Shown in pieces: positions 11,236-22,100 of a DNA stretch of 64,000 nt. Origin of the DNA: Tritrichomonas musculus. Lineage: Eukaryota > Parabasalia > Tritrichomonadida > Tritrichomonadidae. The stretch covers positions 1,364,001 to 1,428,000 of the forward strand of contig JAPFFF010000027.1 of NCBI GenBank assembly GCA_039105265.1. The letters are read 5' to 3'. The stretch's first letter is position 1. Each line of letters opens with the position of its first letter. Below the pieces are notes generated by a model that saw only the letters and a program-made list of their open reading frames with translations, made no database searches and was not told the origin of the DNA. A program made the translations under genes and the position numbers.

Positions 11236-11712
11236 ATTGTTTTGGTTGGTTTGATCATTTGAAAAAAAGAAAGAAAGTTGTATCATTTTCTATGCTCTTT
11301 CAAAAAATAATCATGAACTTTTTCTGAAGAGCGAACTTTTTGAGACTACTCATTTTATAGCAGATACTTTAGTGAGCCGAAAAACGATCATTAATCAATA
11401 TTGTAAATTCATCAAAATTAATTTATTGACTTGTATTTTAAATAATTTATGAAGTTTATGAAGATTTTAATTAATGTTTAGCAGATTATTTAATTTATTA
11501 TATTTGCATCAATTATCTTTTTTTATTCCTATACTCATTTAATAAAATTTACTGAAATACAGTTTCTAAATTATTATTTAATAGATTTAAAATATTATTA
11601 TACTTTTTATAATTTATATATTATATGATTCTTAATTAATAGTTAACAAGCATTAGTAATATGAAAATAAAATTTATCTATATATATATATTTAAACAAT
11701 ATGAGATGAAAA

Positions 11713-12756
11713 CTATGGTTCATAAATCGGCATATATTCTTCAGGAACATCAAAAATATGAATCATATTATCATTATCACATGTAATCATTGAAGTATTT
11801 ATATCATCGGAAATCCAGTGAGCATCAACAATTGGTGAAAGGTGCATTTTGTATGAAGCTACTTTTCCAAGACTTCCAAATCCCCATGATGGCATAGAAA
11901 CAAAAATAATATCTTTATCAACTATTAATGAAACTGAGCATGAATTTGTGGGACAAAATTCAATACCACGAATTGGTTGAGAAATAACATTTTGAGTCAT
12001 AACAACTGAATTTTTATCAAGAGAGAAAAAATCAATGCAGCCATCTGAATAACCAACAGCACAACCAAAATAATCTTGTGGAAGCCATGAAATAGATGTC
12101 GCTTCTTTTTTCAATACAAAATTTCGGATTTTCGCTGAATCGCGGAAATCAATTAAACGAAGTTGATCATCACAAATGGCTACTATATTGTGGTTTGGAT
12201 GGGAGATTAAAAAATGTGAATCGATTTTAGATTCAAAATTAGAATTTGTTGTTTGCACTTGGCATCTATCTAAATCTATAATAGCTATTGATAAATCACA
12301 ATAAAGACAAACAAGACAAGAATTGTTACTTAGCCAAGAAACTTGAGCGACTTTCTTTTCTAAATTAATTTCTTGTGATTCTTTTGTAGATAAATTGAAA
12401 ACCATGATTTTACCATTTGCCAATAATGCAAAAAGATATGGATTATGTGGATTTTGCGATACATTTTGTACTTTATTGCTTGTTTGAAGTCTATAAAATT
12501 CGCTCACCTCGCCAGTTTCTTGGTTAGTTTCATATATTATAAAACTTGAATCAGTTAAAACATAAAAATGATAAATGTCATCAATAAATCCAACCTTATA
12601 AGGCGTCTCTTCAATTCTTTTAATCATCGAATAATCATATTTATCATGAAGCTCGAGATATGACTGAGCAAACCGTTCAAAATCATCTACTGCGCTAGTA
12701 TTTGTTCCGTATTTTAATATTACATCAGGATCAAGTAAATCAATTGTTCTACTCAT
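11713..12756 (-). CDS. WD40-like beta-propeller protein
   Basis: The product has 347 residues. Five to seven beta-propeller blades can be followed from about residue 45, with degenerate WD-type ends such as SQNPHNPYLFALLANGKIMVF, VSWLSNNSCLVCLY, ISWLPQDYFGCAVGYSDGCIDFF and DAHWISDDINTSMITCDNDN followed by IHIFDV. The first 40 residues form a helical lead. WD40 propellers are protein-interaction scaffolds; the partner cannot be read from the sequence. No membrane segment or signal peptide is present. It could belong to a nucleoporin, trafficking or ubiquitin-ligase complex. The single frame with no interruption supports an active gene. Confidence 0.75.
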   Translation of the reverse strand: MSRTIDLLDPDVILKYGTNTSAVDDFERFAQSYLELHDKYDYSMIKRIEETPYKVGFIDDIYHFYVLTDSSFIIYETNQETGEVSEFYRLQTSNKVQNVSQNPHNPYLFALLANGKIMVFNLSTKESQEINLEKKVAQVSWLSNNSCLVCLYCDLSIAIIDLDRCQVQTTNSNFESKIDSHFLISHPNHNIVAICDDQLRLIDFRDSAKIRNFVLKKEATSISWLPQDYFGCAVGYSDGCIDFFSLDKNSVVMTQNVISQPIRGIEFCPTNSCSVSLIVDKDIIFVSMPSWGFGSLGKVASYKMHLSPIVDAHWISDDINTSMITCDNDNMIHIFDVPEEYMPIYEP

Positions 12757-13069
12757 ATACTTTTCTATTTTTTAAATCACATTTCTCTATGATAATCCAA
12801 TCATTTATTGAAGATATAATGCAAATTATGCAATAAATCATTAAATATAAATAAAAATAAAGAAATAAAACCATTTAAAAGAATTTACTAAGACCAATAA
12901 TAAACATAGATTCAATCTCCAAAACCGATAAATCAAATCATTGCTCAAAGTTCAATTGAAGTTTCAAGAAATTAAAAAAGAAACTTCTGCAAAAAGGTTA
13001 AAAACAGAATTATCAATGATTAGCCCAACAATATAATATTATTGCACTAAACATTAATATCTAAATATT

Positions 13070-13630
13070 TCATTGTTCTTCAACATTTGATTTCCTCTGA
13101 AAATTTTCGTTATTATTAATATTATTATCTGTGTTATTTAAATTAGCTGATGAAAAAGAGATAACCATTAAAGGTTTTGTTGATCTTATAGGGGTATCAA
13201 CTTTTTTCACATTTGGAAGTTCATACCTCATCTTTAAAAAAGGTTTATTAGGAGACATATTTGAACAAGAATTAGAAACATTTATTTTATTTTCAATAGG
13301 CTTGATGTCTGCAAGAAGGAATCCAAATCGATGCTTTGCTGGTTGGATGCCAAGTTTAAATGCAGACTTAGGCTCAGCAATATTATTCGAAGATAAGCTC
13401 TCCACTTTAACAGATGGAGAAGGCGCAATATATTCCACCTTCTTTGTAGTTTCAATAAGGTTGTCTGCGGATGATATCGGCGATTTCAAGCTAAGTGTTG
13501 ACGACGATTTTGATGGCCTTGATTGGAAATCGTCGATTGAGAGAGATGTTGGGCAAAATTGTGCCAAACGACGAGCAACAAGAAGGTTGTCAATGCTTTC
13601 ATGTTCATCAATCTTAAATTTTGCTCTCAT
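13070..13630 (-). CDS. Disordered Ser/Asn-rich protein
   Basis: The product has 186 residues and low complexity in Ser, Asn, Lys and Pro, without a folded domain. Ser-Pro pairs (LKSPISSAD, APSPSVKVE, NMSPNKPF) could be kinase sites. A longer frame on the opposite strand (13131-13799) overlaps it. I prefer the minus strand because its start is compact and its composition is typical of disordered host proteins, while the plus frame decays into AT-rich DNA. Function unknown; it may be a regulatory or adaptor protein. Confidence 0.5.
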   Translation of the reverse strand: MRAKFKIDEHESIDNLLVARRLAQFCPTSLSIDDFQSRPSKSSSTLSLKSPISSADNLIETTKKVEYIAPSPSVKVESLSSNNIAEPKSAFKLGIQPAKHRFGFLLADIKPIENKINVSNSCSNMSPNKPFLKMRYELPNVKKVDTPIRSTKPLMVISFSSANLNNTDNNINNNENFQRKSNVEEQ

Positions 13631-13818
13631 TATATTATTTATGAAGCTGTTAAAAAATAGTCAAATAATTTTTTCACAAATTTTGGTAGATTATATTGAA
13701 TCAAAATTTTATATCAATATCTCGTTAAATAAAAGGTATTATATTAATTTTCATCTAAAATTAGTTTTAACATTGTGTTTATATTCTAAATATTTTTAAA
13801 ATAACAACTTTTATTTTA

Positions 13819-15316
13819 TGAATCTTAGAAAAAAAATCATAAGGGATTTTTTCGTTAGTCACTCTGTAAAATAAATTTCGATTTTCGAGACAATTATAAA
13901 GGAAATAGTCAAGAATCTGCAATAGATCGATTTCAAGATGAACAAATTAGTGATACTGAAGAAGATGATTCAGATTCCTTTGATATAAAGACAATTGATT
14001 TTCTATTTGAACAATTCGTTAAAGGTAATGTTAATGCAATTTTCGATATAGAAAATTATATCAAACAGTATGAAGTACTTCCAATTAGCATGATAATTAA
14101 ATCGCCATTTGTTGAATCTTTAATTCAGAAAATTCAATATTTTACTTTAAATGATGAAAATGTAAACATTATATTTACTCTTCTTCATATATTTTCACTT
14201 TTAAGCAGACCTAAAATTCCAGAATTTAACGACCTTATAAATGAAAAATTTATCAAAAAATTAATCTTTTTTTGCCAACATCCACAGTTAATAATTAATT
14301 CTTTGCAATGTATCTCAAATTTGATTTGGATTTCTGATTTTTCTTTTGGTCTTTTTTATAAAAATGAACTTTTTTCCCATCTCCAAATTTTATTAACGTG
14401 CAATAATGAAGAAATATTAATTCTTTGTGCTTTGATCGATCAAAGATCCCTTGAGTTTCTCGACAAAATATATAGAGATTATACTCGAAAAAAAAACGCT
14501 AAACATGATAATTATGAAATAGATCCTATTATTAGTAATTTGAGTTTAATTATGCAATGTCCCTTGGAAAAGCCTAAAATGCAAGCAATTACATCTATTC
14601 CTCAAATTATTCAAATGAAAGGAAACTCTTTAGATGCTGAAACAGTTAATTTTTATTTATCATTAGCTATTCAAATTGGTCAATTTAACGATACGTATCA
14701 TTTTGCGACTTCAATTGCAATCATATCTGAATTCATAGAAGATGGGAATGAAACTGCTTATGAAATTTTTAAAGTTAATGAACAAATTATTACAATTTTA
14801 AAAAAAGGACTTAATTATGCATCTGAACCAGAAATTCAAATTTTTTCAATCGAAACTGTATGCATAATGATCGTTAATATAGCAGAGGCACATGCGTTAA
14901 TGAAAAAATACCAAATTGTTGATGATATTTTTTTAATAGCCAACGAAGGCGGAACAACGTGCAAAGAGAAGGTTGTTGAGGCTGTTTGTAGAATATTTTA
15001 TGATGATAAATCGCCACTTCAAGAAGATGTTATTCAAAAGGGTGGATTTGAATTTTTATGTGATGCAATATATTATTCAAATGAATGCAGTCAAATAGTT
15101 AATGTTTTCCTTAGGATCACTTCAAAACCAGCTCCATTTGGACCAAATTGCATAAATAGATTGACTCAATATGGTTTGATCGAAATTCTTGAAGAATCGA
15201 TAAGATCTTTGGAGTATCTCGAAAGTGAGGATAAAAAAGTGAAAGATTATATTGATAACGCAACATATCTCAAGAATTTTTTGCTTAATCCTAATCCAGA
15301 TGATAACTCTATTTGA
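13819..15316 (+). CDS. ARM/HEAT-repeat protein with an apparent frameshift near the N-terminus
   Basis: From 14090 a clean frame gives 408 residues of paired helices in ARM-repeat style (LINSLQCISNLIWIS, AITSIPQIIQ, FSIETVCIMIVNIAEA, VEAVCRIFYDD). The same frame stays open upstream to about 13858, adding an acidic stretch (DTEEDDSDSFD). An ATG at 13819 (MNLRKKIIRDFFVSHSVK) lies in another frame that closes at an A run near 13870; one base more or less there would link it to the rest, giving about 499 residues. The basic lead followed by ARM repeats recalls importin-alpha, but the repeats are too divergent to name it. A sequencing slip in the A run or early decay are both possible. Confidence 0.6.
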
Positions 15317-15608
15317 TTACTGATTATTATTAAAAATAGCCATACTTTTTTTATTAGTTATAAATATTTTTTTTCTTATTAAATACTATCACTCATAAAT
15401 TCTTCTAATTAGCTAAAAAAATTAAAAAATCAATCAAATAATTATAGGAATTGAAGAATTTAATAAAACTTATGAAGAATTGATTTATGAGCATATATCT
15501 TAGTTTTAAATATATCATAAGAATTCTATCAGGGATTGAAAGTTTATTAAAATTAAATTGAAAAATATTTTTACAGCATTTAAATATGAATAGGTAAAAT
15601 AATAAAAC

Positions 15609-15974
15609 TTATGAAGTTTCAGCGTTCTTTTGTTGGAGATGATCAACTATTTCTTTTACATCTGCTTGTATTTGTTGTGACCAGCTTTTAACATCGCCTA
15701 TCGATTTTATTTCTTTATCTAGCTCGCTGATTAATGAGCTCCAACGATCAAGTTCTTTGTTAAAGCTGTTCCATTCATCTCGGACTTGGCGACATCTACG
15801 GTCTATTTCTTTTTGGTTGTTTGTTATTTGGTCAGCTCCTCGATTAATTTTGGAAAAAACAGCATCATTAAGTGCAGGAAGGGATTGGTCAATAATTTTT
15901 GATTCAAGGGCTTTGAGTTGTTGTTTCTTTTGCTGCTGTAAAGCCTTATGTTCCTGTGTTATTTCTTCAAACAT
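15609..15974 (-). CDS. BLOC1S1: BLOC-1 subunit 1 (BLOS1/GCN5L1)
   Basis: The 121-residue length fits the family. The C-terminal half contains LDKEIKSIGDVKSWSQQIQ, close to the conserved IGDVENWA region of BLOC1S1 from animals and plants, and the N-terminus has the family's EH-x-L/K-Q start (TQEHKALQQQKK). The protein is helical throughout. In other eukaryotes BLOS1 is shared by the BLOC-1 and BORC complexes, which act in endosome-lysosome traffic and lysosome positioning on the cytosolic face. The gene has its own spacers and no obvious partner gene next to it. The overlapping plus-strand frame is a shadow. Confidence 0.85.
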   Translation of the reverse strand: MFEEITQEHKALQQQKKQQLKALESKIIDQSLPALNDAVFSKINRGADQITNNQKEIDRRCRQVRDEWNSFNKELDRWSSLISELDKEIKSIGDVKSWSQQIQADVKEIVDHLQQKNAETS

Positions 15975-16905
15975 TGAATTGTTTAAAATTTTTAAATAGT
16001 TTAAAATTTTCTATTTGAATTATTATATGGTCTGACATCAGTTAAAAAGAGGGAAAACATTTCATAAGTTTTGTATATCAGTTCTCATCCATTCTCTTTT
16101 AAATCAGTTCTCAATCATTCAATATTCGAATTTTAAATATCTTTTATATGAATTGAAGCTTAATAATAGCAATTCCAGTATATATACAAGATGTATTATG
16201 TTCATTTTTAAATGTTTGATTGTTTATTATTTTTAGCCTACAATATTTTAATGTAAATTTTCTTTTCAAAAAGATGCTCTTATATGTGGAGCCACATATT
16301 TCTTACAAGAATTTAAAATCTTATTTTTTTTGGGATAAAAAAAATGCAATTTTTTAAAAAATAGCATGATGAATACTTACAAAAACATTAATTCATCAGT
16401 ATTTTTGGAGATAGTCGCCTTTCTTGAAAAAGTTCATCATCTTTTGATTTTTAACTCTTACTGATTATTTCACAATCAAAACTCAAAATAATACTATTGT
16501 CTATGGTCAAAGCATGAAAAATATTATACATATATAAGGGGAAAAAATATCACGTCAAACAATTGTGTTTTAATACTTTTTTTTCAAGAAATATTCAAAC
16601 TTGAAAGCAATAGAAAGTATTAATTTTGTTTTGACACGACATTCCTTCTTTCAGCCTATGTATATGAGTGATTTGATTCAGCAACAATTTTGAATGCTAA
16701 ACGTACATATTCAAGTTACATCAATTTTTTAATATTTTCCAAATAATCAAATAACTATATATAGTAAATTTCAAAATAATATTATTATTCTAATATAATA
16801 AAGCAATAATCTTTATTTTTTTAATGATATTCATTAATTTTACCAAGATATTCGGTGTTTTTAGTATTCAATGCGGATTTTTAAAATCAATCATATTTAT
16901 AAAAA
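15975..16905. other. Intergenic, 930 bp, nothing recognised
   Basis: AT-rich spacer between divergent genes for BLOS1 and the pseudokinase. It has frequent stops in all frames. I see no RNA gene, inverted repeat or element, so it probably holds two promoters. Confidence 0.5.
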
Positions 16906-19005
16906 ATGGAAAACTACGTTATTAAGAAAGAAGTTTTCGTACATGAAACTGGAGCTTTCAAGTCATTCATAGCAATGAACAAAAAAACACGAAAGGATTA
17001 TTTATTAACAAATTATGATTTATCTTATTACAAAGATAAAAAGATTCAAATTTGTCAAAAAATTATCAGTATATGTCAAACTATAAAAATTTATCGCTGC
17101 TGCCAAGTATTTTTCGATCATGAGATATATACTTTAGAATCAATTCGCCCTTCCAACATTGGAACTTTTCTTAGGAGATTTACTGTTGTCGAACCATTTC
17201 CAATGGTTTCACTTGGTGATTATTTCGACTCTGGAAAAATAAATGTTGATACTGTAATTAATGGATTTATTGATATATATAGAATATTAGCTACATTGCA
17301 CTTTTTAAATATTGGATATGGATGCTTATCTCCTTTAAATATTATTGTAACTAATGGGAATTTTTCACTGCGCCCACCAAACTTATCTAAGTATCAATGT
17401 AGTTGCACACCTCCACCTTTAATTTCTAGAAATCGATATCGATTTAAAACAGAAATTGTTCATTACCCGCATGACAAAAATTTAAAAAATTCTAAACGAG
17501 TTGATTGTTTATGTTATGGTTATTTACTTTGCGATTATATTTTGTATTATGGGAGAAACATTTCATTTTTACTCCAGAAGAAATATCGCCAGCTTAATTT
17601 GTACTTTAAAAAATTTTCTTTGCCTTCTTTCATAATGACATTTTTAAAACCAGATCATGATATTTTTCTTAATGAAGCAGTTCAACGAAATCTCAGGAAA
17701 TTTTTATCTAACAGAAGGAGTCTGCTGGAACTTTATGCAAAGCATAAATTTGTAGATCCAGCAAAATTTAATGAAAAATCAACTCGAATTAAACGTCCCC
17801 AAATAACTCATAAGAAATCGCCTTCAAGAAAGAAGCGTTGTAATATTCATTTTCAGAATTATGGTGCAGATGAGCAATATGATATTAATAATTTTGATAC
17901 TCAAATGGATCATCAAATATTTGATAATGAGAATTCAAACCCAAATAAACTTAACAATTATGATTTTAATACTGATTATAAGCATCATAATTCTGAAGTT
18001 GAAACTTCTGAAAATCAAAAAGTTATTAACGAATATTCTGACGTTGATAATGCCGAATTCTATGAAACAGGTAATGATAATAAAAGTAAGCTATATATTC
18101 AAAAGACTGAGCCTGAACTATTTAGCAGACTTAATTATAGAAATGATAGTCCAAATAATCAAGTATATAAAAACAATTTAAAGATTGACCAAGTTGATTG
18201 CTATACTATTTACAATCAGCCGGATTCTATAAATCATAATCGCCAGACAAGCAATGATAAAGACAATAATAATTTAGACAATGACTTAATTTCACAAAAT
18301 GTATCTGACACAGAAAGATATAGTGCATATTCAGATGCAGCTAATTATTATGATTCAGATGAATCTTTTAGTGATGCTAATGAGCTTAACCAAAACATTG
18401 CCGATTATAATATACTTGATTCATCTGGTTCAGATTTCGCAAGCAATGCAGATAACAAGAATACTAAAACAAGTCCAAAAAGAGATGAAGAAATCAATAT
18501 TGTAAATAATCTCGATTACAACTTTATTAATCATGATTGTTTTAAATATCATTCTCCACCTAAAAATAATCATTATGATCCGGTCACTGACTCTGAAAGT
18601 GACTTTGCGCTGCCATCTTTTATTAATCCCCGAATTTCTTATAGATATATTGTTAAGTTTAAACTTGAATATGACAAAACAAAATTTTCTAATAAGAAAT
18701 TTTCTATTCATATTTTTACGGGAAGTCCTCCAAAATCAAAAATGCAAACTTTTCTCACAATTAATAAAACAATAGCAGATATTAAGCATCATCGCGTTAA
18801 TAAAGAAATTTATATTAATGAAGATATGCTTAAAAGATGCCAAAAAGAGGGAATAACTGTTTGTGTTATGTTCAATAATGCGGTTCATAAAGATACACTT
18901 CATTTGTGTCTCAGAAATATTTCATTTATTCCTTTCTATGATAATAATCTAAATCGAATATTTTCAGTTCAGACTACATTTGAGGAGGCGGGTCATGATA
19001 ATTAA
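16906..19005 (+). CDS. Pseudokinase with Asn/Asp-rich middle and conserved tail
   Basis: The product has 699 residues. Residues about 1-285 follow a protein-kinase fold outline: LATLHFLNIGYGCLSPLNII at 128-147 sits where the catalytic loop H-R-D-L-K-P-x-N should be, but His, Arg and Asp are gone; the DFG position reads LRPPNLSK; VDCLCYGYLLCDYIL at about 200 fits the helix F region (D-x-x-S-x-G). No glycine loop or VAIK Lys is clear. It is therefore predicted to be inactive. Residues about 300-560 are disordered, rich in Asn, Asp and Ser. Residues 570-699 look folded again. Trichomonads carry many kinase-like genes of this kind. A scaffold role is an inference. Confidence 0.7.
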   Translation: MENYVIKKEVFVHETGAFKSFIAMNKKTRKDYLLTNYDLSYYKDKKIQICQKIISICQTIKIYRCCQVFFDHEIYTLESIRPSNIGTFLRRFTVVEPFPMVSLGDYFDSGKINVDTVINGFIDIYRILATLHFLNIGYGCLSPLNIIVTNGNFSLRPPNLSKYQCSCTPPPLISRNRYRFKTEIVHYPHDKNLKNSKRVDCLCYGYLLCDYILYYGRNISFLLQKKYRQLNLYFKKFSLPSFIMTFLKPDHDIFLNEAVQRNLRKFLSNRRSLLELYAKHKFVDPAKFNEKSTRIKRPQITHKKSPSRKKRCNIHFQNYGADEQYDINNFDTQMDHQIFDNENSNPNKLNNYDFNTDYKHHNSEVETSENQKVINEYSDVDNAEFYETGNDNKSKLYIQKTEPELFSRLNYRNDSPNNQVYKNNLKIDQVDCYTIYNQPDSINHNRQTSNDKDNNNLDNDLISQNVSDTERYSAYSDAANYYDSDESFSDANELNQNIADYNILDSSGSDFASNADNKNTKTSPKRDEEINIVNNLDYNFINHDCFKYHSPPKNNHYDPVTDSESDFALPSFINPRISYRYIVKFKLEYDKTKFSNKKFSIHIFTGSPPKSKMQTFLTINKTIADIKHHRVNKEIYINEDMLKRCQKEGITVCVMFNNAVHKDTLHLCLRNISFIPFYDNNLNRIFSVQTTFEEAGHDN

Positions 19006-19198
19006 CTCATTTATTTGTATAAAGTGAATTGAATAAAATAATATTTTCTTTGAATAATTGAATTATTAATAATGTAACTAATTATAAATATGGAGGATTG
19101 AAATAATACAAATTTTATTAATGATTTTTATTCAAACAATTAGTTTAAATTTTATAAATATAAATTGATTTAAAAAAAAACAAAAAAAAAAGAGATCT

Positions 19199-22100
19199 TC
19201 AATTATTATTATTTTTTTCTTCCTCTTCTTCTTGAAATAATAGTTCATCATTATTATCTTCTTTCTGACTTTTGACCAAGATCGAATCACTAATTTCATT
19301 ATCAGTATCTTTATTAACTTTTTGAGTATCTTTTTCAATATCATTATCAGTATCATCATCAATATCCTCTTCTTCTGAATCATCCTGACTTTCTTCTTCT
19401 CTATCATCACTTGTTTCATCAGTTTGAAGTTCTTCATGAAGAATATCTTCTTCTTCACTTTCTTCTTCTCTAATTTCATCATCGTCATCTTCGCCTTTAT
19501 CTTGTTTTTCTTTTCTTCTTTTTTCTTTTTCTTGTTTTTCTAATGATTTCTTCTTTTGACTTTCTTCAAGTTTTTCTTGTCTTAATTTTCGCTTCATTTC
19601 TTTTTTCTCTTTCTTTTCTTGAGCTCTTTTAGCTTTCATTTCTTGTTTTTGAGCCTTTTTAGCTTCGCTTTTTTCTTTCTTTTTCTGAGCTTTTTCTTCT
19701 TTTGTCAATTTCTTTTTCTCATTTGAAGATGAAGAAGTATTACCTGACATTTCAGAAAGACTCTCAGTTGAAATATCTGCTGATATCTCTGCCGATGAAT
19801 CATCTGTAATTAAATCGGAATCTGTTGATTGTTTTCCATTTAATTTTTTCTCCATTTTTTCTTTCTTCCGTTTAGCTTTCTTTTCTTGTCTCTGAGCCTT
19901 TTTAGCGTCACTTTTTTCTTTCTTTCTCTGAGCTTTTTCCTCTTTTGTCAATTTCTTTTTCTCACTTGAAGAACTTCCTGCCAATTCTGATAGATTTTCA
20001 CTTGACATGTCAGCTGACATGTCAGCTGAAAAATCAGAAGAAGAAACCACATCAGAATCATTTAATTGTTTTGATTTAGCTTTTTTCTTTTTCTTCTTTT
20101 CTTCTTTTTTTTCTTGTTTTTCTTTCTTTTTCATATCTTCTTGTTCTTGTTTTAATTGAGCTTCTCTTTCCAATCTTTCTTTTTCTTGTTTCAATTGAAT
20201 TTCTTTTTCGAAATCTTCTTGTTCTTGTTTCAATTGAATTTCTCTTTCTAAAACTTGTTTTTCTTTCTTTTTCATTTCTTTTTGTTCTAATTTTGATTGA
20301 GCTTCTTTTTCTTGTTTTTCTTTCTTTTTCTCTTTCTTTTTAGAGTTAAGATTAGCATCGTCATTCAGATCCAAATGAATTTCTCTTTCAGTTTCAGATT
20401 CGGTAACGAGTTGTTCTTTAGATTTTTCTTTTTTCTCCAGTTTTTGTTGAGCTTCTTGTTCTTTCTTTTCTTTCTTCTCTTGTTTAAGTTGATCTTCTTG
20501 TTCTTGTTTCAATTTAGCTTCTTGTTTTTTAGTTGCTTTTTGTTCTTGTTTCATTTGTAACTTTTGCTGTTTAAATTCAAGTTTCTTTTCATATTTTTCT
20601 TTCTTTTGTTGTTTTTGTTGTAATTTCATTTCCATTACTTTCTCTTTATGTTCGAGTTGCTTCTTTTCTTTCTCCCATTCAAGTTTTTTCAATTCAATTT
20701 CACGTTCACGTTTCGCTTCTTCTTGTTTCATTTCCTCGATTTTTCGTATGTTTTCTTGTTGAAGAAGAATTTCTCTCTGTTCAACAAGTTGCTCAGGAGG
20801 AAGAGGAATTGGCCTAGATTTTTGGAACAACATTTTAGGAAGAGCCATTAAAGCAGCCTTTGTCAAAGTCTTCCTAACGAATGTTAACAACTGTTTTTGT
20901 GTTCCGAAGATGTCATAACGATGCAATTTAGGGAAATTAAGAGGTCTATTTAAAAACTCACTAAAAGCGCCACTTGTCTTTCTTCGAAGACTTATTTCTG
21001 CATCAAAATGATGGAACAAGAATTGTCTAATAAGCATTGTATTACGTTCGTTATTTGCTTGATTTTCAACAATTGTTGAATTTTCATGATCGATGTCTAA
21101 ATCATCCTCTTCTTCTTCATCGCTTTCGCTCTCTTGATCGAGATCTAAGAATGAAATGCTTTCCGCTGTTGGGAAGAAATTCTTAAATTCTTTGATGAAT
21201 GGAATTGATATTCGTATTGAATAATAAGTCAGGCAAATTTCAAAGATGTCAAAAACAGGGAATTTCATTTTTAATGGCGGTTGAGTGAACTTCACTCTTA
21301 AAAACGGTGATTGTGGATTGAGCATGTTTGTTTGAAAGATGTATTTAAATTGATCAAGACCTAAATCATGAGTTGCTTCAAATTTGAACCATGAAAAAGT
21401 AGTGATGCAAGAACCGTCACTTTTTTGACTTCTTTTAGCATTAATGTTTCCTAATTTCAATGTTAAAATTGAAGTTCCTTCATCTTGAATGAATTTAACA
21501 ACGATGTTTGCTAGTGATGCGATTTGTTTATTTTCTGGTTTGATTGTAACAATTTCTTCAGTCTTCTTTGGTTCTGGTTCAGCTTCTTTCTTTGGAACCA
21601 AAATAGATGCAATTTGATTTATTCGCGATTTTAATCGAGGCGCTGTGATCTTGAAAAAGTCGATGTCATCGGATTTGAGATTACTATTTATGTCGGCAAC
21701 TTGAATAAGAGAAAGAATTCTATTTGTCGAAAGGCCTTGATATGCCTGCAACGAATTTATTTCAATAAGTGGCAAACCGCCAGTTACGCCGAAGAAAGAG
21801 ATTTTCTCAGCTGAAAAATCAAGTAATTTCGCCAATTCTTGATTCCCTTTCAGCTCGAATTTGCCGCCAGAAAGGATGAGCTGAAGTTGCATGTTGATGT
21901 TTGTCATGAAGATGCGAACGGTGATTGTTGGAATGATGAACATCATTATTTTCTTTTGGAAATTCGTGTACAACTCATCAACTTGATTGATGTCAGGCAT
22001 TGAGCTAATAACTGGCACTTTTTTGCCTCCAAATTTAGGCAATTCAATTTTGAATAGATGGACATAATTAACAACGCGAGAAGAGATGTCAACAACGAGT

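Noticed and set aside
13131-13799. A 222-residue plus-strand frame
   Set aside because: It overlaps the more plausible minus-strand gene at 13070-13630, and its C-terminal part is AT-rich noise.
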